Shown in pieces: positions 16,515 through 25,373 of a stretch of 64,000 nucleotides of DNA. The translations under genes were made by a program, and so were the position numbers. The notes beneath the pieces were generated by a model. The model ran no database searches. It worked only from the letters and a program-made list of their open reading frames with translations, and was not told the DNA's origin. Positions within the stretch are counted from its first letter, which is position 1. Each line of letters starts with the position of its first letter. This DNA comes from UBA6168 sp964423205 (GTDB lineage Bacteria; Bacteroidota; Bacteroidia; Chitinophagales; Saprospiraceae), in assembly GCA_964423205.1 (NCBI GenBank), contig CAYRDX010000002.1, positions 62,001 to 126,000 on the forward strand. Direction: 5' to 3'.

Positions 16515-17150
16515 ATGTACAAAATCTATATCAACGAGACTCCTCTTAAGCTGGTAACAAAAAGCCCACACAATACAAACTTAAAGGATTCTTCGTTTCT
16601 CGTTTTACATTACAATGGTAAGAAGAAGTTTTTACTCAACGTAATAGATCAATTGGAGAAAACCTCCCGCTTCACAGAAGTCTGGATATATCACACTGAT
16701 TTGGAAGAATTGTTTAATGACTTTAGCTCTCTATACAAAATCATTGAAGCAGCAGGCGGACTGGTACTGAATAGGCAAGGAAATGCTCTCATCATTTTTC
16801 GAAGAGGCAAATGGGACTTACCAAAAGGAAAAATTGATAAGGGAGAATCGACTAAGGCAGCAGCAATAAGGGAAGTGGAAGAAGAAACAGGAGTAGCAGG
16901 CCTCAATATTCAAACAGAACTACCTCCAACATTTCATACCTATACTCTTGGTAATAAACGAATTCTGAAGAAAACATACTGGTTTCAAATGTTTACCCAG
17001 AATACAGATTTACATCTTCACAGTGAAGAAGATATTGAAGATGGCAGATGGGTAGGAGAAAGTGAAATCCGGTCGGGGAATTTCGATTTCTACCGCAGTA
17101 TTGAAGATGTTATCCATTCCAGTTCTGCCTTTCACTTAAATAAAGATTGA
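16515..17150 (+). CDS. NUDIX hydrolase with N-terminal extension
   Basis: 211 residues. The C-terminal NUDIX domain carries an intact box GKIDKGESTKAAAIREVEEE followed by TGV (about residues 103-125), so it should hydrolyse a nucleoside diphosphate linked to another group. The first 70 residues are not NUDIX and look like a small alpha/beta extension found in Bacteroidota homologues. WDLPKGK before the box resembles diadenosine-polyphosphate/MutT-like members. Substrate unknown. Divergent from pyrE and upstream of the two-component pair. Confidence 0.85.
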   Translation: MYKIYINETPLKLVTKSPHNTNLKDSSFLVLHYNGKKKFLLNVIDQLEKTSRFTEVWIYHTDLEELFNDFSSLYKIIEAAGGLVLNRQGNALIIFRRGKWDLPKGKIDKGESTKAAAIREVEEETGVAGLNIQTELPPTFHTYTLGNKRILKKTYWFQMFTQNTDLHLHSEEDIEDGRWVGESEIRSGNFDFYRSIEDVIHSSSAFHLNKD

Positions 17151-17186
17151 ATTGAGCTTTCCTTAGACCATTTATCCTTCATGTTG

Positions 17187-17194
17187 TAATTTTG
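17187..17194 (+). promoter_or_regulatory. -7 box TAATTTTG upstream of the response regulator
   Basis: An exact TAnnTTTG box 24 bp before the ATG at 17219. It overlaps an upstream TTG that could be mistaken for the start. Confidence 0.55.
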
Positions 17195-17218
17195 GGCTTG
17201 CTAATCAGACCTGCAATT

Positions 17219-17899
17219 ATGGAATCTGCTAAAATCCTTTTGGTTGATGATGAGCCGGACATCATTGAAATTTTGTCCTATAACCTTAGAAGTGAAGGTT
17301 ATGAGATTAAAACAGCTTATGATGGAGCGGAGGGACTTAAAGTTGCGGCCGATTTTATGCCTGACCTCATTATTCTGGACATCATGATGCCTGAAATGGA
17401 CGGTGTAGAGATGTGCCGCCAACTGCGAAGCCAGAAAGTATTTGATGAAACGCTCATTGCCTTTTTGACAGCAAGGGAAGAAGATTATTCACAAATTTCT
17501 GGTTTTGAGGCTGGTGCTGATGATTACATAACCAAACCACTGAAGCCAAGGGTTCTGAAGAGCAGAGTTAAGGCACTGTTGCGTCGTAGCCCTAAATTGA
17601 CACAAGGTGGCCAAAAGGTTTTGGAATTTGGAAATATCCGCATCGATTTGGAAAAAATGGTCGTGTTCAATAATAATGTTCAGATTGAATTTCCCCGAAA
17701 GGAATTTGAGCTGCTCATCTTGCTATCGGGCAAGCCGGGAAGGGTTTTTACCAGGAGTGAAATCTTCCAACTCGTATGGGGTTCAGATGTCATCGTCGGT
17801 GAGCGCACTATTGATGTCTATATTCGAAAACTTCGCGAAAAACTAGGCAACGACATAATTAAAACTGTGAAAGGAGTAGGGTATAGGTTCGATTTTTAA
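17219..17899 (+). CDS. PhoB/OmpR-family response regulator
   Basis: 226 residues. Receiver domain with the acidic pair D10/D11, phosphoacceptor D54 (LIILDIMMPEMDG) and K106 (YITKPLKP). A winged-helix DNA-binding domain follows (about 128-226, FPRKEFELLILLSGKPGRVF and SDVIVGERTIDVYIRKLREK). The start at 17219 (MESAKILLVDDEPDIIEILS) fits the family and the promoter position. It is followed by its kinase after 30 bp. The layout resembles PhoB/PhoR, but no phosphate genes are nearby, so the signal is unknown. Confidence 0.92.
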   Translation: MESAKILLVDDEPDIIEILSYNLRSEGYEIKTAYDGAEGLKVAADFMPDLIILDIMMPEMDGVEMCRQLRSQKVFDETLIAFLTAREEDYSQISGFEAGADDYITKPLKPRVLKSRVKALLRRSPKLTQGGQKVLEFGNIRIDLEKMVVFNNNVQIEFPRKEFELLILLSGKPGRVFTRSEIFQLVWGSDVIVGERTIDVYIRKLREKLGNDIIKTVKGVGYRFDF

Positions 17900-17929
17900 T
17901 TACTATTTGGATTTTTTTAGTCAAAATAA

Positions 17930-18985
17930 ATGCTTCAAATTCTTTCGCAAAAAGCTTGGAAAAATCCAACGCCACGGCAAACCGTGGTGCTCATTTCTGT
18001 TATACTATCCCTCGTTTGTGGTTTTGGATTCCTGATTCTTATTCTTTTTGTACTACCCGGATTATGGTGGATGGCCTTGGTTGCGGCTGTTTTAGTTTAT
18101 GTAGCCTCCACTTACATCATTGGATATCTGTTGGGTATTTATATTTTCAGAAAACAGAAGATGGTGTATAAAACCATACATCAGCGAAAACTTGCACTGG
18201 CAGAGAAGCGGGAAGTCTACAACGCTGATGAACCAATTTTTGAGTCAGTACTGAAAGAGATTGATAAATGGTCGGACCGGGAGGAAGGAAATCTGCAAAC
18301 AGTCCATTCTTGGCAAGAGTATCGTCGAAAATACCTTGGCGACATATCACATGAACTGAAGACTCCCATATTCAACATTCAAGGTTATATAGAAAGTCTA
18401 ATAGATGGTGCCATGGATGATCCACAAGTGGCAATGAGTTTCCTGATAAAAGCATCAAAAAATTTGGACCGGCTGAATACAATTGTCCAGGATCTGGAAT
18501 CCATTTCACGTTTGGAGTCAGATCAACTCATTCTCGACCTGCAGGCATTTGACATTAAGGAACTAACCAAGGAAGTGTTTGAGGACCTTGAGTTGAAGGC
18601 CGGTGAAAAAAACATTAAACTGGTGTTCAAAGCAGGTGCCGACAGTCCTTTTGTGGTGAAGGCTGACAGGGATTACATAAGGCAGACGCTGATGAACCTT
18701 ATTGGTAATTCCATTAAATACGGGGTGGAAAATGGAATGACCAAAGTGAGTTTTTACGACATGGATACCTATCTTTTGGTTGAGGTATCAGATAATGGAA
18801 TAGGAATACCCAAAGAACATCTGCCAAGGTTATTCGACAGGTTTTACAAGGTGGACAAAAGCCGTAGTCGTGAACAGGGAGGTTCCGGATTGGGACTGAG
18901 CATTGTGAAACATATCATGGAAGCACACAGGAGCAATCCGGGTGTTGGCTCTACATTTGGGTTCAGCCTCGAAAAACTGGACTAG
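17930..18985 (+). CDS. PhoR-like sensor histidine kinase with a short C-terminus
   Basis: 351 residues: two membrane segments (18-40, 46-72) with almost no periplasmic loop, a linker, a HisKA domain with H141 (GDISHELKTPIFNIQGY) and an HATPase domain with N-box LMNLIGNSIKYG, G1 VSDNGIGIP, F-box LFDRFYKVDKSRS and G2 GGSGLGLSIVKHI. After G2 the sequence jumps from MEAHRS to NPGVGSTFGFSLEK. Relatives have about six more residues here (xQTINV), which form a core beta strand. The missing piece is in frame. The kinase may be weakened, or this may be a local assembly error. Confidence 0.88.
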   Translation: MLQILSQKAWKNPTPRQTVVLISVILSLVCGFGFLILILFVLPGLWWMALVAAVLVYVASTYIIGYLLGIYIFRKQKMVYKTIHQRKLALAEKREVYNADEPIFESVLKEIDKWSDREEGNLQTVHSWQEYRRKYLGDISHELKTPIFNIQGYIESLIDGAMDDPQVAMSFLIKASKNLDRLNTIVQDLESISRLESDQLILDLQAFDIKELTKEVFEDLELKAGEKNIKLVFKAGADSPFVVKADRDYIRQTLMNLIGNSIKYGVENGMTKVSFYDMDTYLLVEVSDNGIGIPKEHLPRLFDRFYKVDKSRSREQGGSGLGLSIVKHIMEAHRSNPGVGSTFGFSLEKLD

Positions 18986-19009
18986 TTTCTGAATGTGATA
19001 AGAGGAGGG

Positions 19010-20290
19010 CTACTCTGCGACTAACATGAACTTGTTCTTTTTGCCGTTTTCCAGCAAGATATATTTACCTCGCAGCAAGGCTTCGCTGCCTAATTCACTT
19101 TCCGGGTCTGTGATTTTCACTTTGTTTACAGAAACTGCCTGTCCCAGAATAGCCCGTCTTGCTTCACTTTTCGAGGAGACTACCTGCGATACTTCTGACA
19201 TCAGGTCTATAATATTGATCCCGTTTTTAATTGTGTCTGCTGGTATGCTGAAGCTTGGTATCTCTTCGGCAATCGTTCCCAACTCTTTTTCCTGAAGTTC
19301 GAGCAGTGATTCGCGGGAGGCTTTACTGTTGAATAGCAATTCAGAAACTTTTAGTACCGACTTGAAAGCCTCTTCGGAATGTACCCTTTTGGTGATTTCT
19401 TCGGCCAGGAGTCGCTTGAGTGCCTGGGGATTATCCGCCAACTCCTTTTCGGAGCTTACTATCTCCTCCTTGCTCTTCAGTGAAAAATATCTGGTAAACA
19501 CTGTTATGTCACTGTCATCCGAATTTATCCAAAACTGGTAAAACCGGTATGGAGATGTCATCTCAGGGTCTAGCCATAAATTGCCCTGCTCTGATTTACC
19601 AAATTTTGACCCATCTGATTTGGTAAGTAGTGGAGTGGTGATGGCATGTGCCTTTTCGCCCAGATTCTTACGTATGAATTCAGTACCGCTTGTAATATTA
19701 CCCCACTGGTCACTGCCGCCCATTTGAACGGTACAGCCCAAATCTTTATAAAGGCATTGGTAGTCGTAGGCTTGAAGCAATTGGTAGGAGAATTCAGTGT
19801 AGGAAATCCCGGTTTCAATTCTTCGTTGGACACTTTCCTTTGACATCATGTAGTTGACAGTCAGAGTCTTGCCAACGTCTCTCAGGAAGTCCAGCACTTC
19901 CATATTTCTATAAAAATCGTAGTTGTTGCGGATAAGGGCTCTGTTATCACCCTGATCGAATTCCAGGAATTTTTCGACTTGTTTTAGCTGAATCCCGGTA
20001 TTGGTTTCCAGTTCTTCAATTGGTTTAAGTTCGCGTTCCTTGTCTTTTCCAGAAGGATCGCCAACTCTCCCGGTTGCTCCGCCCATCAAGACAATTGGCT
20101 GATGACCGCAGAGTTGGAAGAACTTGAGAATCATTATTTGCACATAGTTTCCAATGGTAAGGGATGGGGCCGTTGGGTCAAATCCTATATAACCTGTTCG
20201 CATTCCTGAATTCAAATGTTCCTCTACACCTTCAGTCATTTGGTGTAACATCTTGCGCCATCTCAGTTCTTCGACGAAATTCTTTATCAT
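19010..20290 (-). CDS. tyrS: Tyrosyl-tRNA synthetase
   Basis: A 426-residue class I aminoacyl-tRNA synthetase that charges tRNA-Tyr. The start at 20290 (MIKNFVEELRWRKMLHQMTE) is the family start; the frame stays open upstream but would run into the divergent gene. Segments: DPTAPSLTIGNYVQ (HIGH-like), GGATGRVGDPSGKD, QLLQAYDYQCLYKDLGCTVQ, SDGSKFGKSEQGNLW (KMSKS-like) and a C-terminal S4 RNA-binding domain (about 360-426, SEARRAILGQAVSVNKVKI). A TTTG/TATTTTTG promoter lies 56-90 bp upstream. Confidence 0.95.
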   Translation of the reverse strand: MIKNFVEELRWRKMLHQMTEGVEEHLNSGMRTGYIGFDPTAPSLTIGNYVQIMILKFFQLCGHQPIVLMGGATGRVGDPSGKDKERELKPIEELETNTGIQLKQVEKFLEFDQGDNRALIRNNYDFYRNMEVLDFLRDVGKTLTVNYMMSKESVQRRIETGISYTEFSYQLLQAYDYQCLYKDLGCTVQMGGSDQWGNITSGTEFIRKNLGEKAHAITTPLLTKSDGSKFGKSEQGNLWLDPEMTSPYRFYQFWINSDDSDITVFTRYFSLKSKEEIVSSEKELADNPQALKRLLAEEITKRVHSEEAFKSVLKVSELLFNSKASRESLLELQEKELGTIAEEIPSFSIPADTIKNGINIIDLMSEVSQVVSSKSEARRAILGQAVSVNKVKITDPESELGSEALLRGKYILLENGKKNKFMLVAE

Positions 20291-20345
20291 GATTTTGGTA
20301 GCTGTGTTCTGTGTTCGGGTTGTATGATTAATTCGAAATGCGCGG

Positions 20346-20379
20346 CAAAAATAATGAACCGCCAACAACGAACAACAAA
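20346..20379 (-). promoter_or_regulatory. Promoter of tyrS (TTTG N22 TATTTTTG)
   Basis: Minus-strand -7 box TATTTTTG (plus 20346-20353) and -33 TTTG (plus CAAA 20376-20379) with a 22 bp spacer, close to the Bacteroidota consensus. Confidence 0.6.
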
Positions 20380-20404
20380 TTGTTATGCAGGAAAGGAAAA
20401 GGAA

Positions 20405-20412
20405 TATATTTG
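20405..20412 (+). promoter_or_regulatory. -7 box TATATTTG five bases before a start codon
   Basis: An exact TAnnTTTG box with only CCCGT between it and the ATG at 20418. It implies a leaderless transcript for the permease gene. Confidence 0.55.
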
Positions 20413-20417
20413 CCCGT

Positions 20418-21719
20418 ATGAATTTTGAGTTATTCGTTGCCCGGCGTGCTTCACTTAAATCCAGAAATTCATTTTCCGGACTCATCATTCGCATTGCTAT
20501 CATTGCAATTGCCCTCAGTTTAGCCGTTATGATTGTCGCCACAGCTGTTATCAGTGGCTTCAAACAACAAATTGGAGAAAAAATATTTGGATTCTGGGGG
20601 CATATCCACATTACCAGCACACAAATCAACCGCACTACAGGAGAGGCTGTCCCCCTGAATATCGACCAGCCTTTTTACCCTTCACTCGAGAATATCGAAC
20701 AGGTCTATTATGAAGACTATCAGCGTTTGCTGGGTATTCAATTGCCATGGACAACGGAAAAACAAACAAAAGGCGGTATCAGGCAAATTCAGGTCTTTGC
20801 TCTTAAACCTGGCATTATCAGGACCAAAAAAGAAATAGAAGGCATTGTCCTGAAGGGTATTGGACAGGATTTTGACTGGTCCTTCTTTGACAAATACCTG
20901 GTGGATGGAACGCAGCTTAGCCTATCTGATACTTCAGTCTCCAGAGGTATCGTCATCTCAAAACAAACTGCTGACAGGTTGGAATTGAAAGTTGGCGACC
21001 GCTTCCTTTTCAATTTTGTGCAGGATGGTGAAGCGCTTCTTCGCGCCTTTTCTGTTGATGGAATTTACAAGACAGGCCTTGAGGAATACGACCGGAAATT
21101 TGCACTGGTTGACATCAGAAAAGTGCAGGAGTTATTGAATTGGGGTCCTGACCAGGTTGGTGGATTTGAGGTTTTTGTGGACAATCTGGAAGACATGGAG
21201 CGTCTGACAGACTATGTGTACCTTGAAGAGTTGCCCGGCAATATGTATTGCGAGAGCATTCGGGAAAAATTTCCTGCAATCTTTGAATGGCTGGCACTTC
21301 AGGATATCAACGAAGTCGTGATTTTGGTGCTGATGTTCATCGTTGGATTAATAAACATGGTAACAGCTCTGTTGATTCTGATTTTGGAAAGGACCAACAT
21401 GATAGGAATACTGAAAGCATTGGGCCATTCGAATTGGGGCATCAGGAAAGTATTTCTTTACCATGCCGGTTTCATTATCCTTCATGGTTTGTTTTGGGGA
21501 AATCTTATGGGCATTGGCTTCTGTTTGCTTCAGGAGCATTTTCAGCTGATCAAACTTTCAGAGGAAAACTACTACCTTTCCTATGCTCCGGTAAATATCA
21601 ATTTCATTACCATAGTTTTACTTAATGCCGGAACGCTTTTGGTCTCGGTTATATTTCTCATCATTCCTTCCTGGTTAGTTACCCGGATCAGCCCTGTAAG
21701 GGCCATCAGATTCAAATAA
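20418..21719 (+). CDS. LolC/LolE-like ABC transporter permease (FtsX domain)
   Basis: A 433-residue inner-membrane protein with one N-terminal membrane helix (IIRIAIIAIALSLAVMIVAT), a large periplasmic MacB-type domain (about 55-260) and three C-terminal helices of an FtsX domain (INEVVILVLMFIVGLINMVT, with LLILILERTNMIGILKALG). This is the layout of LolC/LolE subunits that extract lipoproteins. The start MNFELFVARRASLKSRNSFS at 20418 fits relatives. No ATPase (LolD) is adjacent, so it must pair with one encoded elsewhere. Role by homology only. Confidence 0.85.
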   Translation: MNFELFVARRASLKSRNSFSGLIIRIAIIAIALSLAVMIVATAVISGFKQQIGEKIFGFWGHIHITSTQINRTTGEAVPLNIDQPFYPSLENIEQVYYEDYQRLLGIQLPWTTEKQTKGGIRQIQVFALKPGIIRTKKEIEGIVLKGIGQDFDWSFFDKYLVDGTQLSLSDTSVSRGIVISKQTADRLELKVGDRFLFNFVQDGEALLRAFSVDGIYKTGLEEYDRKFALVDIRKVQELLNWGPDQVGGFEVFVDNLEDMERLTDYVYLEELPGNMYCESIREKFPAIFEWLALQDINEVVILVLMFIVGLINMVTALLILILERTNMIGILKALGHSNWGIRKVFLYHAGFIILHGLFWGNLMGIGFCLLQEHFQLIKLSEENYYLSYAPVNINFITIVLLNAGTLLVSVIFLIIPSWLVTRISPVRAIRFK

Positions 21720-21827
21720 TCAGATAGGAAAATCCATCAGAATTTTACCCAACTAATTGTTAATCAAAGAATTTTTTGACAATTCTCTTTTTTTGTCGCT
21801 ACATTGGGCCAACAAACAGTCTAACCC

Positions 21828-22301
21828 ATGGATAAATGGCGAAAACTCAATGGGTATGTTCTGGAACTACCCATAAAAGAAGTTGTAGAACAAACCATCA
21901 TCCAGGAAACTGCCGCTGGGCACAGGCTTAAGGTATGCATTGGCTCTGACTCTCAGGTTAGAGGCAGTACCGTAGAATTTGCCACCGTCATCGTCTTTTT
22001 GCGCGAAAAAAAAGGTGGTTTTATGTACATCCACAATTCCAAAGAAGAAAAGGCAATGAGCCTGAAAGAAAGGATGATTTTGGAAGTTGCCAGATCTGTT
22101 GATATTGCATACCGGCTTTGTGACCTTTTGGATAAATACCATGTCGAATTGGAAGTACACGCCGACATTAATACCGACCCATCATTCCAATCCAATACCG
22201 CATTGAAAGAAGCAATGGGTTATATCCTGGGTATGGGCTTTGTCTTTAAAGCCAAACCTGAAGCTTTTGCCAGTAGTTCTTGCGCCGATAAAGTAATCTG
22301 A
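21828..22301 (+). CDS. YkuK/DUF458-family RNase H-fold protein
   Basis: 157 residues that resemble the DUF458 (YkuK) family, predicted to have a ribonuclease H-like fold: an acidic start KVCIGSDSQVRGSTVEFATV (Asp at the first beta strand), a central LKERMILEVARSVDIAYRLC helix, HADINTDPSFQSN with a second acidic position, and AEAFASSSCADKVI-like C-terminal end (KPEAFASSSCADKVI). The pattern of acidic residues fits a metal-dependent nuclease, but no activity is established here. Single gene. Confidence 0.75.
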   Translation: MDKWRKLNGYVLELPIKEVVEQTIIQETAAGHRLKVCIGSDSQVRGSTVEFATVIVFLREKKGGFMYIHNSKEEKAMSLKERMILEVARSVDIAYRLCDLLDKYHVELEVHADINTDPSFQSNTALKEAMGYILGMGFVFKAKPEAFASSSCADKVI

Positions 22302-22600
22302 CCAGGATTTTCTTCTCTTCATAGTAATTGCTCTTTGTAGTATAATTGGTACTTTATTGTCTGACATCAAATAACTTATAACAGTGGCTATATTGCTTTT
22401 GTAGGATTTGCATCAATTTTTAGCTTTTAACTTGGTAAATACATGTTGTTTCCTCACATTTACCAGCCGTTTCCACCCAAGAAAGTAAGTGTATAAACCT
22501 TTTATTCGGCTAAACGCTTTAGAGAGATTTCTGAAATAATATTTGGTGATACCTGTTGGCCTCACTTAGAAGGATAGGCTGACTTTTTAAATATTAGAGA
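22302..22600. other. Intergenic region before the AP2-domain gene
   Basis: 299 bp, AT-rich, with no convincing reading frame, hairpin or exact TAnnTTTG box. Confidence 0.5.
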
Positions 22601-23137
22601 GTGCTTTATAAAGTAAAACTAAAAAATGCGGACAACAATGTCCTGCTCGATGACCACGTCTATGAATGGTTAACATCAGACGCGTATCTCACCAAGATTG
22701 ATTTCATCAATAACCTGAGAAAGCATTCCAGTGGCTGTGCTGTTTTTCAGAAAACATGGAAAAAGGCAGACAGTAGTTTTAAAACGGAGACCATTTATTT
22801 ACACAAACTGATAGCCGAAAAGTTTCTGACTTCTGCAAAGTCAAAAGCTATCAGTTTGGTTGGAGCAAAAAATGGGAACAAACTGGACTGCCGACTGGAG
22901 AATCTGATTTACCGTTCCAGGGCTGAAGCAAGCCGAAAGCGCAAAACCAGCAGCAAAACCGGCTACACCGGGGTTTATAAAGAAAACAAACGCTACCGTG
23001 CAGTGATATCTATCAATCAAAAGTCTGTTCACATAGGTATGTATGATACTCCGGAAGAAGCTGCCTTAGCCTACAATAAGAAATCGAGAGAGGTATTTGG
23101 GGATAAAGGAAAATTGAATGTAATTCGCCCCAAATAA
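22601..23137 (+). CDS. AP2-domain protein with a degenerate HNH-like region
   Basis: 178 residues with a GTG start. The N-terminal 60 residues are not recognised. Residues 66-105 (YLHKLIAEKFL then VGAKNGNKLDCRLENLIYRS) follow the outline of HNH_3 homing-endonuclease domains, but the catalytic VNHxDGN has become VGAKNGN. Residues 120-173 form an AP2 DNA-binding domain (GYTGVYKENKRYRAVISINQ, GMYDTPEEAALAYNKKSREV). The protein is therefore probably a DNA-binding factor derived from a homing endonuclease, with the nuclease lost. It stands alone, followed by a weak terminator. Confidence 0.75.
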   Translation: MLYKVKLKNADNNVLLDDHVYEWLTSDAYLTKIDFINNLRKHSSGCAVFQKTWKKADSSFKTETIYLHKLIAEKFLTSAKSKAISLVGAKNGNKLDCRLENLIYRSRAEASRKRKTSSKTGYTGVYKENKRYRAVISINQKSVHIGMYDTPEEAALAYNKKSREVFGDKGKLNVIRPK

Positions 23138-23153
23138 CATGCTTTTGTGTATT

Positions 23154-23177
23154 GCCTGAATTTCAAAGCAGGCTTTT
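23154..23177 (+). terminator. Weak intrinsic terminator after the AP2 gene
   Basis: GCCTG (23154-23158) and CAGGC (23169-23173) with a 10 nt loop, followed by TTTT. Confidence 0.5.
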
Positions 23178-23336
23178 CTGCATCAGACCTACTCTATGGA
23201 ATTCCTTTTGAAGTTTCAGGAGTTCTTATAACTTACCCACCTCAACGCATCCCACTTTAAGATTCTTTCAATAATTAACAGAAGTCAAAAACAAGTCAAA
23301 ATGAATATGCCTGTGTTTTGACTTGACAAATCTGCC

Positions 23337-23344
23337 TATCATTG
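23337..23344 (+). promoter_or_regulatory. Near-consensus -7 box TATCATTG next to hemE
   Basis: One mismatch from TAnnTTTG, ending 4 bp before the hemE ATG; a TTTG at 23317-23320 lies 16 bp upstream. Suggests a leaderless hemE mRNA. Confidence 0.4.
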
Positions 23345-23348
23345 CGGC

Positions 23349-24404
23349 ATGAAAATAAAAAACGACATTTTACTCCGAGTCCTCAAAGGAGAAATGACAG
23401 AACGTCCACCTGTTTGGTTGATGCGTCAAGCAGGTAGAATTCTTCCCCAATACCGGGAAATCAGAAATAAACTTTCGGGATTTGTTGAGTTGGTAACTAC
23501 CCCTGAATTGGCTGCAGAAGTAACCATACAACCAGTTGATGAATTGGGTGTGGACGCTGCCATACTTTTTTCTGATATTTTGGTTATCCCGGAAGCAATG
23601 GGGCTGAGGTACGATATGGTGGAAAAAAGAGGTCCGTCATTTCCAAAAACCATCAAGACTCAAAAGGACATTGACCAATTGGTTTCTGGAACAGAAGCAG
23701 CTCTTGCCCTGCAATATGTGTACGATAGTATCCATTTAACTAAGAAAGGACTGGATGGCAGGGTGCCACTTCTCGGATTTTCAGGTGCACCATGGACGCT
23801 TTTGGCATACATGGTGGAAGGCGGGGGAAGTAAAACATTTTCCAAGGCAAAAAAATTCCTCTATGCAGAACCAGCAAAGGCTCATGCGCTTTTGGAAAAG
23901 ATTACAGACACTGTAATAGCCTATTTGCAGAAGAAAATTGAAGCAGGAGTAGATGCCGTGCAGGTATTTGATTCCTGGGCAGGAATACTGACTCCGGCAC
24001 AATACAGGGAGTTTTCTCTGCCCTACATCGCACGCGTATGCAAAGAAGTTTCGGCGGTTCCTGTAATAGTTTTTGCTAAAGATGGATGGTTTGCATTGGA
24101 AGAGATTGCCAAGCTGGAATGTGATGCCATTGGGTTGGATTGGACAGTTGATCCCTTATTGGGTCGTAAATGGACAGGCAGGCGGAAAGTACTTCAGGGG
24201 AACCTGGACCCATGTTGCCTCTATGCCGATACAAAGCAAATAGAAAAAGTGACAACGCTCATGTTGAAAAGTTTTGGTCCTCATCATGTTGCCAATCTGG
24301 GTCATGGTGTTTACCCTGATACACCTTTGGATGGGGTAAAATGCTTTGTCGATACAGTCAAGTCTTACAGATACTCATCTTTGAATAGCTCAAAAGCGGA
24401 ATGA
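23349..24404 (+). CDS. hemE: Uroporphyrinogen decarboxylase
   Basis: A 351-residue enzyme that decarboxylates the four acetate arms of uroporphyrinogen III to coproporphyrinogen III in heme synthesis. Signature 1 PPVWLMRQAGRILPQYREIR is at about 18-37, the catalytic Asp region AAILFSDILVIPEAMGL at about 70-86, and signature 2 GFSGAPWTLLAYMVEGGGSK at about 144-163. The C-terminal part has NLGHGVYPDTPLDGVK. Full length. hemB is also in this window (53959), but the two are not clustered. Confidence 0.96.
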   Translation: MKIKNDILLRVLKGEMTERPPVWLMRQAGRILPQYREIRNKLSGFVELVTTPELAAEVTIQPVDELGVDAAILFSDILVIPEAMGLRYDMVEKRGPSFPKTIKTQKDIDQLVSGTEAALALQYVYDSIHLTKKGLDGRVPLLGFSGAPWTLLAYMVEGGGSKTFSKAKKFLYAEPAKAHALLEKITDTVIAYLQKKIEAGVDAVQVFDSWAGILTPAQYREFSLPYIARVCKEVSAVPVIVFAKDGWFALEEIAKLECDAIGLDWTVDPLLGRKWTGRRKVLQGNLDPCCLYADTKQIEKVTTLMLKSFGPHHVANLGHGVYPDTPLDGVKCFVDTVKSYRYSSLNSSKAE

Positions 24405-24530
24405 TTCCCATTATAAATTGAGAGACAAAAGCCAGGATTATTTTGATAGCCAGAAATTAGGTAAACTTGCAGCCGGAATTGCATTGGTTTTCTAAAACCA
24501 GGTGAAGAGAATTTCACATAAAACTCAAAA

Positions 24531-25373
24531 ATGGGTTGGTTTAAACGCTTAAAAGACGGTATTCAAACTGCTACCAAGTATAAACGGGAAACGCCTGATG
24601 GTTTGTGGTATAAGTGCAAGGAATGCAATGAGATGAGTACAATGAAAGTGGTGAAAACCAATTTCTACAAGTGCCCTAAATGCAATTATCATATCAGGAT
24701 AGGTTCTCATGATTATTTCGATATCATCTTTGACGGGAGTTATGAAGAGTTATTCCCTGACCTCATCTCTAAGGACACTCTGAATTTTACCGACCTGAAG
24801 CCTTACACAGAACGCCTGGCAGAGGAATACCAGAAAACAGGACTATTAGATGCAATGAGCGTCGCCACAGGAATGGTTGGAGAAAGACGATTGGTAGCAT
24901 CTGCCATGGATTTCAGTTTTATTGGTGGCTCGATGGGTTCCGTGGTAGGGGAGAAGATTTCCAAATCAATAGATTATTGCATAGAGCACCGTACTCCACT
25001 GCTCATCATTTCAAAGTCAGGTGGAGCCCGTATGATGGAAGCTGCTTTTTCTCTTATGCAAATGGGAAAAACTGCTGCCAAACTTACACGTCTGTCCAAA
25101 GCAAGATTACCCTATTTCTCTTTCCTTACTGATCCGACAACCGGAGGGGTCACAGCTTCTTACGCCATGTTGGGAGACCTCAATTTTGCGGAACCCAAAG
25201 CACTCATTGGTTTTGCCGGTCCTCGCGTAATAAAGGAAACCATAAAGCGTGATCTACCGGAAGGATTTCAGACTTCAGAATTTCTGCTCGAAAAGGGATT
25301 CCTGGATTTTATTGTCGATAGAAAAGACCTGCGCTCTCGCCTGGAATCGCTCATGAACATGTTTCCGGAATAG
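24531..25373 (+). CDS. accD: Acetyl-CoA carboxylase carboxyltransferase beta subunit
   Basis: A 280-residue subunit of the four-part bacterial acetyl-CoA carboxylase, which makes malonyl-CoA for fatty acid synthesis. An N-terminal zinc ribbon is visible (CKECNEM...FYKCPKCNYH, four Cys at about 29-51), followed by the crotonase-like domain with MDFSFIGGSMGSVVGEKI, SKSGGARMMEAAFSLMQMGK and DPTTGGVTASYAMLGDL. The zinc ribbon separates it from the PCC/MCC-type subunit at 3345. accA is not in the window. Confidence 0.95.
   Translation: MGWFKRLKDGIQTATKYKRETPDGLWYKCKECNEMSTMKVVKTNFYKCPKCNYHIRIGSHDYFDIIFDGSYEELFPDLISKDTLNFTDLKPYTERLAEEYQKTGLLDAMSVATGMVGERRLVASAMDFSFIGGSMGSVVGEKISKSIDYCIEHRTPLLIISKSGGARMMEAAFSLMQMGKTAAKLTRLSKARLPYFSFLTDPTTGGVTASYAMLGDLNFAEPKALIGFAGPRVIKETIKRDLPEGFQTSEFLLEKGFLDFIVDRKDLRSRLESLMNMFPE

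Noticed and set aside
20291..20635. Extended N-terminus for tyrosyl-tRNA synthetase
   Set aside because: The extra codons overlap the divergent permease gene and the shared promoter region; the family start is at 20290.
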